A program made the translations under genes and the position numbers. From Omphalotus guepiniiformis (taxonomy: Eukaryota; Basidiomycota; Agaricomycetes; Agaricales; Omphalotaceae), in contig JAQOOI010000011.1 in the NCBI GenBank assembly GCA_028554645.1, forward strand, positions 310,001 through 374,000: a DNA stretch of 64,000 nucleotides, read 5' to 3'. Every line of letters starts with the position of its first letter. Within the stretch, counting starts at the first letter, position 1. Under the pieces are notes generated by a model. It did no database searches and was not told the origin of the DNA. It was given only the letters and a program-made list of their open reading frames with translations. Shown piece by piece: positions 9,729 to 20,720 of the stretch.

Positions 9729-11240
9729 ATGAGTCAACCAGTGAAAGCTGAAGAAACACCAACGACTCCTTACACACAGTGGACTGCAAATCGACAATAC
9801 ATGGAGATTCCAATCGATCCTGCTCTTCAACAACAATCTCAGACTCCCCAGCCGTAAAAACGAATCCTCATTCATCATTATTTTCTATCCTTACTCTGTT
9901 TTTTTTCGGGTTCATGTCTGTAGGGCACCTACGTATCAGTATTCGCCGTATACGCATTATCAGCAATATCATTATCAATATGCGCCTGCTGCTACGACGT
10001 CTCAGCCTGTTGTTCAGGCGCCGGTGGTCGCCTCGCCTGCACCTTCGCGTCCGGCAACGACACCTGCTGCTACAGCTCAGTCGGGCTCGAGTAATGATAT
10101 AAATACGTTAAAAGATGCTTTGGGAAGTGCTGGTGTTGATCTTCGGGTATGTGTTTCACCGACTTCGCCTGATTTTGAACGTGTGTGTCACCATCTTTTC
10201 GATTTGTTATTTGATTACAGGCAGAGGAAGAAACACTTCAAAGAACCTCAGATCATCATCTCACATATCGTCCTTACGAAGACCGTACAAGAAAACAACC
10301 TGCAGTACCTTCTATTCCAACCCCTTACCTCTCAACACGCATATCCACCATTTGCACCTCTCACGCACTTCCCCGATCAGCTCCAGACGATACAATAAAC
10401 TATCTCGCACTCGCACTCCGCGCACGTCTCACTGACCTCCTCACTTCCATGATCAAAGCGGCTAAACACCGCACTGATGCTCAATTCGACCGACCAGCGA
10501 GTTTATACGACGACGGGAGCGCAATGTGGAGTATCCTCGTTAGGAGCGATGTAGGGAAACAACTAGCTGTACTCGAAAAAGTCGAGAGGGAAGAAGAACT
10601 ACGCATCCGGCGCGAGAGGAAAGAACGAGCTGATATGGCCGCTGCACATGCCGCTGCTCTCGCCGCACAAGCAGCAGCGAATAACCCCTCCGCTGCATCA
10701 TCTGCAAACCCCAATGGAGATGGGTTCGACGATGGCGAGGGTGCCTCTGGGGGTTCGAAGAAAAAGAGGAAGAAAGACGGCCCGGGTGTGACGGCTAGAA
10801 ATATGTCTGCTGATGTGCAGAAGAAAATGTCGAATGCTGTTGCGTCTCAGGCTGCGGGATTGGGAGGGAGGTATGCTTGGATGACGGCGGCTAATGCGAC
10901 TGCTCCGCCGCCTAAGAAATCTGTTGCGCCCGCTACGCCTGCTGCTGCGACTACTACGACTACTGCTGCTGCTGCTGGAGGTGCTGCGTCGCCGAATCTT
11001 GGTGCTAGTGCGCCTGCTGGGACTTCGTCGACAACAGCAACGGCGACTACGCCCGCGGGTGGGAGTTCTTGGGCGAGGCCGTACGTTTCCTCCGTGAAGA
11101 AGACTACTGCTGCGGAGGCGACACCGGAGGTTATGGAGGAGGATGGGAGGACGGCTGTTACGATGAGGGATGCGATGTTTGTTATTAGGAATGAGAGAGG
11201 TCATGGAGGTGGTAGGGGCGCTGCGAGAGGCTGGACTTAG
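9729..11240 (+). CDS. TAF4: TAF4, TFIID subunit
   Basis: TBP-associated factor 4, the histone-fold partner of TAF12 in general transcription factor TFIID. Three exons: the first starts MSQPVKAEETPTTPYTQW (ATG 9729), the second follows a ctgtag acceptor near 9922, and the third follows ttacag near 10220. The N-terminal ~110 residues are Pro/Gln/Ala rich. Then come 'NDINTLKDALGSAGVDLR', the histone-fold segment 'INYLALALRARLTDLLTSMI', 'HRTDAQFDRPASLYDDGSAM' and the charged helix 'LEKVEREEELRIRRERKERA', as in the TAF4 C-terminal domain. A low-complexity Ala/Thr/Pro stretch follows, then 'GGRYAWMTA' and 'TMRDAMFVIRNERGHGGGR' at the end. It is shorter than animal TAF4 because it lacks the long N-terminal region. 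Confidence 0.9.
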
Positions 11241-11706
11241 GTTATGGACACTTTGATATGTGTATGTGTTGTGGACTCCTTGCAAAATGAATGCTTATAT
11301 TGGTAGCATTACTTGGATTGTATTCTTTATATTTCAAACTGCATGATGTACAGCAAAAAGAGTGCATTTTATTTCAGCCTTTCAGAAGAATGGGTTCACA
11401 GTTAGAGTTCGACTTGTTCTGCGTAAAAAATTAAAGATAGTTTCCTCTGAAGGCTATTTTTGAGCTACATCGATATCTTCATCCATCTATCAAGATTGCA
11501 CAGCAAGAACTAGAAAACATGTTAGCTGCATTTCCAGCCCCACGACTCGTCGGCGCCGAAAGAGCACTATCAGCGCGTGTATAGTCTAAGTCACATGACT
11601 TGACGCGTTGTAGGGATTTGGAGCTCTGCCTCAAAGAGCTTTCTTTGTCTTTTAACCACCACCATCCCCTTCTCGTCGGTATCGACGACTACCATCCTTC
11701 GATAAA
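11241..11706. other. Intergenic region
   Basis: About 470 bases holding the TAF4 3' end and the promoter of the next gene. Nothing else recognised. Confidence 0.4.
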
Positions 11707-13222
11707 ATGTTCAAATTCTTCTCCCGCAAGCCCGGTGATAATTCCAGTACTGCGACAACTCAAGGGTCGCAACAAGCAACAGATACGGCGTATTCCCTCC
11801 TGAATCAACAATTACGGACACCTTCTCCTTCTGCGACTTCTGCGATTGGGAAGAGCAATCTTAATGCGTCGCCTTTACTTAAGCCTGGGGAAGACGATCC
11901 CCCGATTACACCCTCACCGCCTCCGGATGGGTTGCTCGACAATGAGCTAGGTCTTATATCAGATCCTGCTGCTCTACATTCACTCATTTCATCGATACCG
12001 CCGAAAATCCTACATGAATACACTTTATCACATCTCATACCTCCAACTCGAAGCTCGAAACCCATTCATCCGCCATCTTCTTTGACGCTTACACATCTTA
12101 CATCTTTCTTTTCTTCTTTGACGCCACCTCCGCGGTTGCATTGTGTGCGCTGTCATAAATTCTATTATGATGTGGAGAATGATATGAGGAGCTGTTTGGT
12201 TCCTCATGATGATGATAGTGCCGAGGTTGAAAGGGTTGGCGGGCAGTATGAAACGCTCTTTGGGTGTTGCGGGAAGACTGTTGAAGGTGATGGAGACATG
12301 GGTCCTCCGGATGGGTGGTGCTACGAAGGAAAGCATACAGTACGTTCAACCTTCTCACATGTTTGATTTATTTATCTAACTCGCTTTTTAGACCGACACC
12401 AAACGTGCACGGTTCCGTTCTGACTCTACGATACACGACGACAAACTTACTTCCTGTGACCGGTTGAAATGTTATGAACCGCCGGTTTCAGAAGCAGAAT
12501 CTTCCTCTTCTGCGGCCTCTTCTCCGCGTCCTCGCAAACGCAAGAGATCTACCCGTAAGCGGGAAGACGTCGAGATACGGAATGCTGAAGCTGATGCTGC
12601 GGACGACGATGACGACGCGCGGAGTGTCACAAGTACGCGATCTCAGACTCGAATAAAGAAACTCAAACCATCGGCTTCCTCTGCTTCACTTTCTGCGAAA
12701 CCGCGCAAGAAACGCGCAAAGACGGCGACCGATGATAAGGCTTTCAAACCGGAAGCTACGCCGTCTGAGGATGATATGGATGTGGACGATTCTGCCTCTG
12801 TAGTTTCTTCCAAGTCTAAGTCGAAGCGCGCTTCGAGTTCGACAGCGAAAAGTGCTAGATCGAGAGGTTCTGGCGGTCAAGGTCAAGGTCAAGGAGAGGG
12901 AAAAGGGAAAGCTAGAGCTTCTGCGAATTCGAAGCCTATTTCTAGGAAACAGCAGAATGTTTCGCCTCCTCCTCCACCGTCTACATCCATATCATCCCCT
13001 TCTAGTCCTGCTAGAGCCAACACGGCTTCACCTGTCGCGCCCGAGAAGTCGCGCAAGCCGAAGCCGACTGTTACGTTCCAGACGACAGAAGTTGTATTGG
13101 AGGGTCATTCGAGGATGAAGAGTGGCTTGGGTTTGAAGCCGAGATCGTCGTCGGTGAAGGGATTGAGGGTGGGGAAGAAGTTGGAGGAAGTTGTTGATAC
13201 GAGTGTTGATGGGGAGATGTGA
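11707..13222 (+). CDS. Cys/His-rich nuclear protein, function unknown
   Basis: Two exons joined at about 12340/12392 (donor gtacgt after GKHT, acceptor tttttag before TDTKRARFR), about 490 residues. The middle carries a compact Cys/His cluster: CVRCHKFYYD, then C in MRSCLVPHDD, then FGCCGK, GWCYEGKH, and C-x4-C in SCDRLKCYE. The spacing resembles the zinc-binding N-terminal module of REXO1-type proteins, but the exonuclease domain is absent, so this is only a resemblance. The C-terminal half is disordered, with basic clusters (PRPRKRKRSTRKRED, KPRKKRAK) that look like nuclear localisation signals between acidic patches, plus Ser/Pro-rich stretches. Nuclear location is inferred from these; I cannot name a function. 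Confidence 0.75.
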
Positions 13223-14255
13223 GCTTTGGTTCACTGATTTTTGTGCTTTCTTTTTGGCTTGTTCTTTTGGGGACCGAGTGTTAGGTCCTGGTGACCTACA
13301 TTTGCTAGTATTGATATTGCTATCTCCATCCCCTGTCATATTCCTCCTCTCTCCCGCCCTCTATATATACAAGAGTTCTCAGGTGAACTCGTACTCTCCT
13401 TACCTTTGTTTCTATCTTGTTTTCTTTGCTTCCGGACACTATTTGTCTCGTACGTTGTCCATATACATACTCTCGTTACTATCTCTTGTCTTCTACATAT
13501 TGTTCATTCTGTCTTCAAAGTCCCTTCCGCTCTTCATATATTTACATTTGTACGACTATATTTGCAGAGTATATAATATTTATCAACCTATCATTCAAAG
13601 TCTTTTAGCTTTCTACTACATATATTATACTATGCTATACCTTCTTTTGTTCTTCACCCCTCGTACACACTACAAGTATACACTAACCCCGCTTCTTCAT
13701 GATTATTCAGAATCATGAAAGGACAAACACATGTGTACACCGCCACTATCTCTTCCTTACTTCCTACATCTAGATATAACACTTACTCTGCTTCTCTACC
13801 CTTCTGTCTTTCTTGTTCCCTCGTAGTTGTTGGGTTCCTTGCACAATAGTATGTAGTCCAGCGTGGTTTGTCTTTATGTCAAAGACTGAATCAATGATCA
13901 ATGACTGGGATGGTTAATGGTCAATGGGTTGATCTGTTGATTACAAACTTCAGGCTTCCTTTTGTGTGGGATTGCAGTCAACAGTTAACTGGTATTACAT
14001 ACCACATGTTTCCAGATCAAATACTCAATGAAGAATAGCAAGGCCAAGCAGATCACATAAAAACTTGTACTGACTAACAGACAAGAATACTTTAACAGAG
14101 TAACTATTATACACCTTTCAATTGTTTACGATGAGCTAGACTTGATAACAGATTTACATGGTTGGCAGAAAACTGTTTACATGTTCCCTGAATCAGAGCA
14201 TTTGAATAAAGTCAAAATTCATTTACCAGCAGTTACTTACTATGAGAGAATAGTT
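13223..14255. other. 1 kb intergenic region
   Basis: T- and C-rich sequence (13300-13850) producing a long hydrophobic Tyr/Leu/Ser frame that looks like an artefact of composition, followed by A/T-rich sequence up to the end of the NACHT-ankyrin gene. No gene, tRNA or clear transposon end was recognised. Confidence 0.4.
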
Positions 14256-17200
14256 CTATTGCTCATTGTGCATTCTTGCTCCTGATTCCAGAAGAAGCTG
14301 CACAATAGACTTGTGGCTTTTATTCATGGCTGCCTGCAGGGCATTGCCACGTTGTCCACCCTGAGCATTCACATCTGCACCTGATGCTACAAGGAGCTTC
14401 ACCACAGATTCAGTTCCATGAAAAGCAGCTGCCTGCAGGGCATTTCCATACTCTCCACCCTGAGCATTCACATCTACACCTAATGCCAGAAGGAGCTTCA
14501 CCACAGATTCACTTCCATTATGAGCAGCTGCCTGCAGGGCATTTCCAAAATAGCCACCCTGAGCATGCACATCTGCACCTGATGCCAGAAGGAGCTTCAC
14601 CACAGATTCACTTCCCTGAAAAGCAGCTGCCTGCAGGGCATTTCCAAACCCCCCACCCTGAGCATGCACATCTGCACTTGATGCCAGAAGGAGCTTCACC
14701 ACAGATTCACTTCCATGAGCAGCAGCTGCCTGCAGGGCATTTCCATACTCCCCACCCTGAGCATTCACATCTGCACCTGATGCTAGAAGGAGCTTCACCA
14801 CAGATTCACTTCCATTAAAAGCAGCTGCCTGCAGGGCATTTCCAAACCCCCCACCCTGAGCATTCACATCTGCACCTGATGCCAGAAGAAGCTTCACTAC
14901 AGATTCACTTCCATGATTAGCAGCTGCCTGCAGGGCATTTCCATACTCTCCACCCTGAGCATTCACATCTGCACCTGATGCTAGAAGAAGCTTCACCACA
15001 GATTCACTTCCATCAAGAGCAGCTGCCTGCAGGGCATTTCCAAACCAGCCACCTTGAGCATGCACATCTGCACCTAATGCCAGAAGAAGCTTCACCACAG
15101 ATTCACTTCCATCAAGAGCAGCTGCCTGCAGGGCATTTCCATAGTAGCCACCCTGAGCATGCACATCTGCACCTGATACCAGAAGAAGCTTCACCACAGA
15201 TTCACTTCCATTGTAAGCAGCTGCCTGCAGGGCATTTCCACACTGGCCACCCTGAGCATGCAGATCTGCACCTAATGCCAGAAGGAGCTTCACCACAGAT
15301 TCACTTCCATTAAAAGCAGCTGCCTGCAGGGGATTTCCAAACTGGCCACCCTGAGCATGCACATCTGCACCTGATGCCAGAAGGAGCTTCACCACAGATT
15401 CACTTCCATGAGCAGCAGCTGCCTGCAGGGCATTTCCATACATCCCACCCTGAGTATGCACATCTGCATCTGATGCCAGAAGGAGCTTCACCACAGATTC
15501 ACTTCCATTAAAAGCAGCTGCCTGCAGGGCATTTCCATACACTCCATTCTGAGCATTCACATCTGCACCTGATGCCAGAAGAAGCTTCACCACAGATTCA
15601 TTTCCATTCCAAGCAGCTGCCTGCAGGGCATTTCCATAGTGGCCACCCTGAGCATGCACATTTGTACCTGATGCCAGAAGGAGCTTCACCACAGATTCAC
15701 TCCCATTAAACGCAGCTGCCTGCAGGGCATTTCCATAGAAGCCACCCTGATCATTCACATTCTCTCCATGTTCCAGTAACCTGGCCACTACATCCTTCAT
15801 TCCACAGAATGATGTATAATATAATTGTGCTTGATTTTGCTCATTGAAAGGGTTTGGTATCTCCTGGTCAAAAATGCTTGACCAGTGCTGTAATGATGAT
15901 CTTTCTAAGAGTCTGATGCTCAATAGCACAAGTGTGATGTCCATCTCCTGGGTTTTGCCTCCATGCCTAGTCCAAAATTTTGCTGCATATTCTGCCAATG
16001 GAAAGTTGTCAAGCTGTAACTGTACTGCAGACATTCTTGTATCACAGTAATGCAGAAGGTAGATAGCACAGGTCTGAGTGATGACATGATGGGCTAGTTG
16101 GTCTTCAATTTGAAACAATGTTGGAGGCCTTGTTTCATAATTGCAAGTTAGAAACTCCTTTACAGAGTGATGGGCAAGCTGCACTGTCTGTTCTGAAGAG
16201 ATTGTGACTAGCACAGAGCCAATAATGTTATGGAGTGTCTGAGCAAGTACACCCTGCTCTTCTAGATTGAATGTCTGTTCCTCCAAGTCAACTGATAGGA
16301 TTTCCTGACATTCCATGACAGACAAAGGTTGAAATGAGAATGTCAACCACTGAAGAAGGAGCTTGGCCTCATCTTTATGAAAGTCCTTGATTTTGTTGAG
16401 CTCATTAATGTATGTGTTTTCCAGTGTTTTTGGTAGTGACCTCAATACACTTTTTACTGCCTTTTGTGTCCCACACTCTCTTAGTGTAGTTACTTGGCAG
16501 TCTATCCATCGAAATCTAAGTTTAGATATTGAATTAGTATTATGTTTATTTGTAAATTGAATTGCTTACTGTCCATCAGCTCCTGCTAGCAAGCACTCTT
16601 TTACTTTGGTAGTAAGAGATGCATTGCTTTTCACTACTGGCAGCTTCATGACTGCTTCATCAAGATATGTGATAATATCATGTTGGACTCTGGCTGTTTC
16701 TAGAGCAAGCACAGGCATGTCTTTTGGACAAAGAGCTGAATGACGACAGGTGATGAGTAGATGAATATTGCTTAAGTTTAGCAAACCCTGTGTGAAAATC
16801 ATCACATGCTCCTGCTCTATCTCTCTACATTCATCTAATGCATCAATAGTGATGAAGATGGAGAGTTTGCTTGATCTAGCTCCAAGCAAAGTGTGCAGAA
16901 CACTCTCAAGGTCTGAGATAGAGGGTTCATGGATAGCATATTTCTTTCCGTTCTCATGCAACTGTTTGAGCTCAGTGGGAACTTCAGAGAAGTATACCAC
17001 AAGTTGAGCTGTCAAGGATAAAAGAAAGCCACGATAAGTTTGCTTTGATTCAGCACGAGAATCAAAATAATGGCACAGAAGCATAAAGGTTTGTTTGGAG
17101 AAACATTCCTTTAGAAGCTCATTAGTGGCATTGGTGCTAGAAGAATTGACTTAGCTGCTACTATTAACACATTATTTGAATTGATCATACCATAGAAATG

Positions 17201-17791
17201 TTTTGCCAGAGCCAGCTTGATAAAATATCAGCAACTATATAATGTTACTATAGAGTGTGTAGCAAGTCACCTTTCCCTTGCAACCACAGCAATCCTCCAT
17301 TCTCTTTCCACTTTATGAATTTTTCATGAGAAAGAAGCCAGCCACCAGTTCCTGGCTGCATCTTATCTCTAGCAGCACCAAAATTGGTGGCTGGGTTTGG
17401 TGCTTTGAGCCAGTTCAGAATCTCAGATTTGAGATGAGTTGCTAATGAAGTATTTGTCATAGTTCCTGACTGCATCTTATCTCTAGCAGCACCAGAATCG
17501 GTGGCTGGGTTTGGTGCTTTGAGCCAGTTCAGAATCTCAGAATTGAGATCAGTTGCTAATGAAGTATTTGTCATAGTGGAATCAGCATAACATGGCTGGT
17601 GAACATACAAGTAACTGAGATGTAATTCATATCACGACCAGCAGTCAGAAATTGACTATTGTTGATAGTGAAGTTGGAGGAGTTTTGTAGAATATCCACC
17701 CTATAGATCTCAGGGTGAGTCTATATTCACTGAACAATCTAATGTCACATACCTTGTTTCCAACAGAATCACCACCACCGAGATTTGCCAT
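14256..17791 (-). CDS. NACHT-ankyrin STAND (NLR-like) protein
   Basis: STAND-class signalling ATPase typical of Agaricomycetes, where such proteins are linked to non-self recognition. Six exons in my model. The ATG at 17791 begins MANLGGGDSVGNK; exon 2 holds 'VDILQNSSNFTINNSQFL'. Exon 3 holds a linker block ending WLLSHEKFIKWKENGGLLWL. The Walker A motif GKAGSGKT is split by an intron at about 17262/17211. Walker B is IFITIDALDEC (about 16850). Later comes 'FRWIDCQVTTLREC', then a winged-helix-like region and a C-terminal array of 15 ankyrin repeats of 33 residues. The protein is about 1,100 residues with no internal stops. The linker block is internally duplicated (separate entry). Upstream sequence to about 17975 is in frame but lacks an ATG, so it probably holds a spliced 5' UTR. 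Confidence 0.85.
14290..15757 (-). repeat. 99-bp tandem repeats encoding 15 ankyrin repeats
   Basis: Fifteen consecutive 33-residue units of the form GNALQAAA-x2-GSESVVKLLLASGADV-x-AQGG, preceded by one degenerate ankyrin unit (YTSFCGMKDVVARLLEHG). DNA units of 99 bases are nearly identical across most positions. Variation is concentrated at the residues flanking GNALQAAA (for example FY, HY, VY, MY, QF, QC before it and FN, WN, AH, YN, LD, NH, FQ, HN after it). These positions are normally on the ankyrin β-turn and binding face. The last unit is divergent (MNKSHKSIVQLLLES). Confidence 0.95.
17347..17574 (-). repeat. 114-bp direct tandem duplication in NLR linker exon
   Basis: Two units, 17347-17460 and 17461-17574, differ at only a few bases and encode 38-residue copies reading 'SEILNWLKAPNPAT..GAARDKMQ.GT'. 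Each unit includes the sequence that reads, on the coding strand, atgacaaatacttcattag, which serves as the 3' end of the preceding intron in the upstream unit. Confidence 0.9.
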
Positions 17792-18480
17792 TTGCAGAAT
17801 ATGAGTTTGAGAGCTTGTGAATACTTTTTCTACACATAAAGAACATGCCATAAGCACAATCACCCTGGAAACAGAGGATTTGCAGCGGGGAGGGCACTTA
17901 CCGTTGACTACAGTGAGAGTACGAGTGAGAGAAGGAAGAAAGGGAATTGATTGAATGAAGCTGTCGACCCCCACAGCCCACCGGCACCTTGCGGATCCGG
18001 CTGGCTTCCATTCAGTAAATCACGACAGGCTTCAGCGCCCGTTTCTGCCGCCGGGTGAGTCAGATGCAATACCTTTCTTCTATCTTATCTACCATCTCCG
18101 AGTCTGCCTGAAAAACCCATCTCATGAAAACCCTCAGCGTGCCAGGCAATATTTCGATGGTATACTGAGTTCCTTATTCTAACTTCCCGAGTGGGCACCG
18201 GCACCATCATGAGGCTGACGTGTTGATTGAACATACGAAGAAACCAATCAAAATAACCAGACTTAAAACTTCTACCGACACACAATACCTGAGTTGCACC
18301 AAACACAAAACACGAAGATCAATCTCTCCTCTTTCTATATGCACTACCCGAATCGAAGACAATCCTGCATCATGGACTACATTCAAGCGTAGCAGTAGCA
18401 CGCACAAAAGTCTCGAAGGTTCCGTTCAGGACGAACAACGCACACGGAGAACTACAAAAGATACATAAGTTCAAGGCTGG
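17792..18480. other. NLR 5' region, no other gene seen
   Basis: Contains likely untranslated exons and introns of the NACHT gene on the minus strand (a gtaagt..gtgtag intron at about 17900-17840). Beyond about 18000 there are only short frames of biased composition. Nothing firm is called. Confidence 0.35.
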
Positions 18481-20000
18481 GGGGTTTGGGTCTTCGAGAG
18501 AATTCCACAGCCCCACTCCGAGCGCTAGCATCCAATACCAATCGTAGCCAGACTCCTGTACACGCTCGTACTCGCCCACTCTTTTCAGGGTCGAACAGGA
18601 TTTCAGTGGAAAGACCCATGAAAGCAACGCGCGAACGTCAATGAGGGAGGGGTATCTCGATCTACTAGTCAGACGGTTGTAAGATACAGCCCTCTTGAAA
18701 TGGGTGACGGTTGGGTACCTATAAGTTCACGCAAGGGGGTTAGTACGAAAATCTAGCTGTAGTAGAAATTCGTAAAACTCACCAAGCGTGATATACATCC
18801 CCAGCATCAAAATGAACTTTGATAATCTGGCGACCATGTGAAGTGCAACGACCGAACGAACAGAAGACGTCCACCGGGGAGAACAAAACGAGGCCTTTCG
18901 TATCACAATAAATATGTGAGTGACAAAAGTCAGGCGCCAGGGACAGATAAAGCAGCTGCAAAACAGACCAAAGACGCAGTCAGAAAAACCTCTGACAATA
19001 TCCAGCAAACGTACGATAATATCATCGGACTGATTCCTTCTATCCCTTCCTTTCTTTCTTCTGAAAGATTCTTTTCCTTCCAAACCACAACAGCGACGAC
19101 ACGGGAAACAATCACATGAGAGCTCAAGAACATCCAGCTCTCGTAATTGAAACCCCAGGTCGCCGCCGGAACGAAACGAGGTCATAGTATTCGTGTGGCC
19201 ACCAGATGAGGAATGGATACGGGAATGGGGATCAACGGAACGAGAATAAACTGGATATGAGTAGTAAGTACAAGCGAGTAAGGACGTCAGGGACAGGGTA
19301 ATACCACAGGGTTGCAGGGTGATAAATGGTGTCCGAGATATGTGTAGGTCGTATTCGACGAGACTCCTTCGTCCAATGATTTCGCCGATCTGTAGAGTAA
19401 ACGAAGTGTGGTCAGTAAACCATGGAGAATAGAATAAACGAAAGAAGTTGTGTCCGGGAGACGATGCGCACGAAGAAATAAAGGAACGCGTGGAGACACG
19501 AAGGGGGAGAAAGGAAGAGGAAGAGGAAGAAAGGAAGAAAGAAAGGTAGGTAGGTAAAAACCAAAGGTGAAGATAGTTTGGGAGGCAGGGGAAAAGAAAG
19601 GCAAGTGTATGCGTGCGTACTTGCGTGCTAGGAATGAAAGAAGGCAGGAGATAAGAGGTCGGTGTTATCTGGGTGTTCCAACCCATAAACCAAGGCAATC
19701 CCTCCAGTAGATAAAGAAAGAAACGAGAAATACAACGTATCACCCACCTTGAAATCTAGCATACATACGCCTCCAGCGCATAATTACCCCACCCCGCCAC
19801 TTTCAATCTCACCCCGCCAAAGTTCTCCAGCAGTAGCCCTCGATAGTTTCGTACGCCTCGCGGAACGACGGGAAAGAAGTCGCTGGGGGCGGTAGGCGAC
19901 TCTGAGAACGTTTTTGATTTGTCGCAACGTTCGTTCATGACGGTCACGGTCTGAGAGGGGTCCGAGTCCATAATTTGAAGCTTGAAGGGCAGTTAGATCC
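18480..20000 (-). other. Probable unresolved multi-exon membrane-protein gene
   Basis: Several minus-strand stretches look like exons but sit in different frames. Examples are 'HISDTIYHPATLWYYPVPDV' (about 19350-19270), 'FLIWWPHEYYDLVSFRR' (about 19220-19165), 'ILSYVCWILSEVFLTASLVC' (about 19030-18960, clearly membrane-spanning) and, after a gtgagt..ttatag intron at 18785-18722, 'YPTVTHFKRAVSYNRL' running on to 'GYDWYWMLALGVGLWNSLED'. I could not find a single set of splice sites joining all of them, and I recognise no family. The 338-codon uninterrupted frame over 18727-19743 is probably a shadow in another phase. A membrane protein is my best guess; the region might also be decayed. Confidence 0.3.
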
Positions 20001-20720
20001 AAGCAAATGCCTACAGACTGAGGGACGAAATTAGGGAGCCATGAGATGTAGAATCGTCTACTAGATGTAAAAGCAGCGGCGTACAATTAAGCACTTATAA
20101 AGACTATCACTACTTCCTGTAGAATTTCACGACCTTAAGTACCAAGTACTAGTAATCCACCGTGTGTTCTGTGTAGATTCCATTCGCGTTCGAGCAGAGG
20201 GTGGGTGAGGTTGCTGATCAGTCTGGTCCTTCGCGGGCGTACTTGTTGGTGTACGGTCACAGCAAGAGCATCTTCGAGTCGACTAATGCGTAGTCGAGGG
20301 AACCGCTCACTTTGAGCCAGCAGCGAAACAAGGAGTGAGGAGAGGAGAGGCCTGGAAGTTCGCAGTGGGAGTTGATGGTAAAAGTGAAAGCGTGTGTCGA
20401 TGCATGAACATCCAATAAGTTCGTTTCGATCTCATACTTATTGACATTTCTCTTTTCGAATTCCTTGTTTCAACAGCATTGTAAGATTCTGAAATTGTAA
20501 CCTGAAATATCATATAGTACGACACTCATTACTTCAAGCTCGATATATTTTGCTGATACAGATTTAATCCAGATGATATACCGATCACTCTCTTCGTACA
20601 CCAAGGTACGTTTCTAGATAATCTGAGAAGAGAAGAAAAAAAAATTGTTAGCCACAATCGGAAAAGTATTGATATCACTGCTAAGAGAAAGGAATCACGA
20701 AAGAAAGAACAACCCCAAAA
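20001..20720. other. Intergenic region
   Basis: About 700 bases 3' of the F-box gene and 5' of the unresolved region. Nothing recognised. Confidence 0.35.

Noticed and set aside
10698..11285. 195-codon Arg/Ser-rich minus-strand frame
   Set aside because: Antisense of the Ala/Thr/Pro low-complexity part of TAF4.
13191..13718. 175-codon plus-strand hydrophobic frame
   Set aside because: Tyr/Leu/Ser/Phe composition follows directly from the T/C-rich 3' region; it overlaps the end of the upstream gene and has no motif.
14384..15313. Plus-strand His/Pro-rich open frames opposite the ankyrin array
   Set aside because: They are periodic antisense readings of the 99-bp repeats; the minus strand encodes a canonical ankyrin domain.
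18727..19743. 338-codon minus-strand frame
   Set aside because: Long but with intron-like T/C-rich composition at its start; neighbouring frames hold better protein-like segments, so it is more likely a shadow than the real exon.
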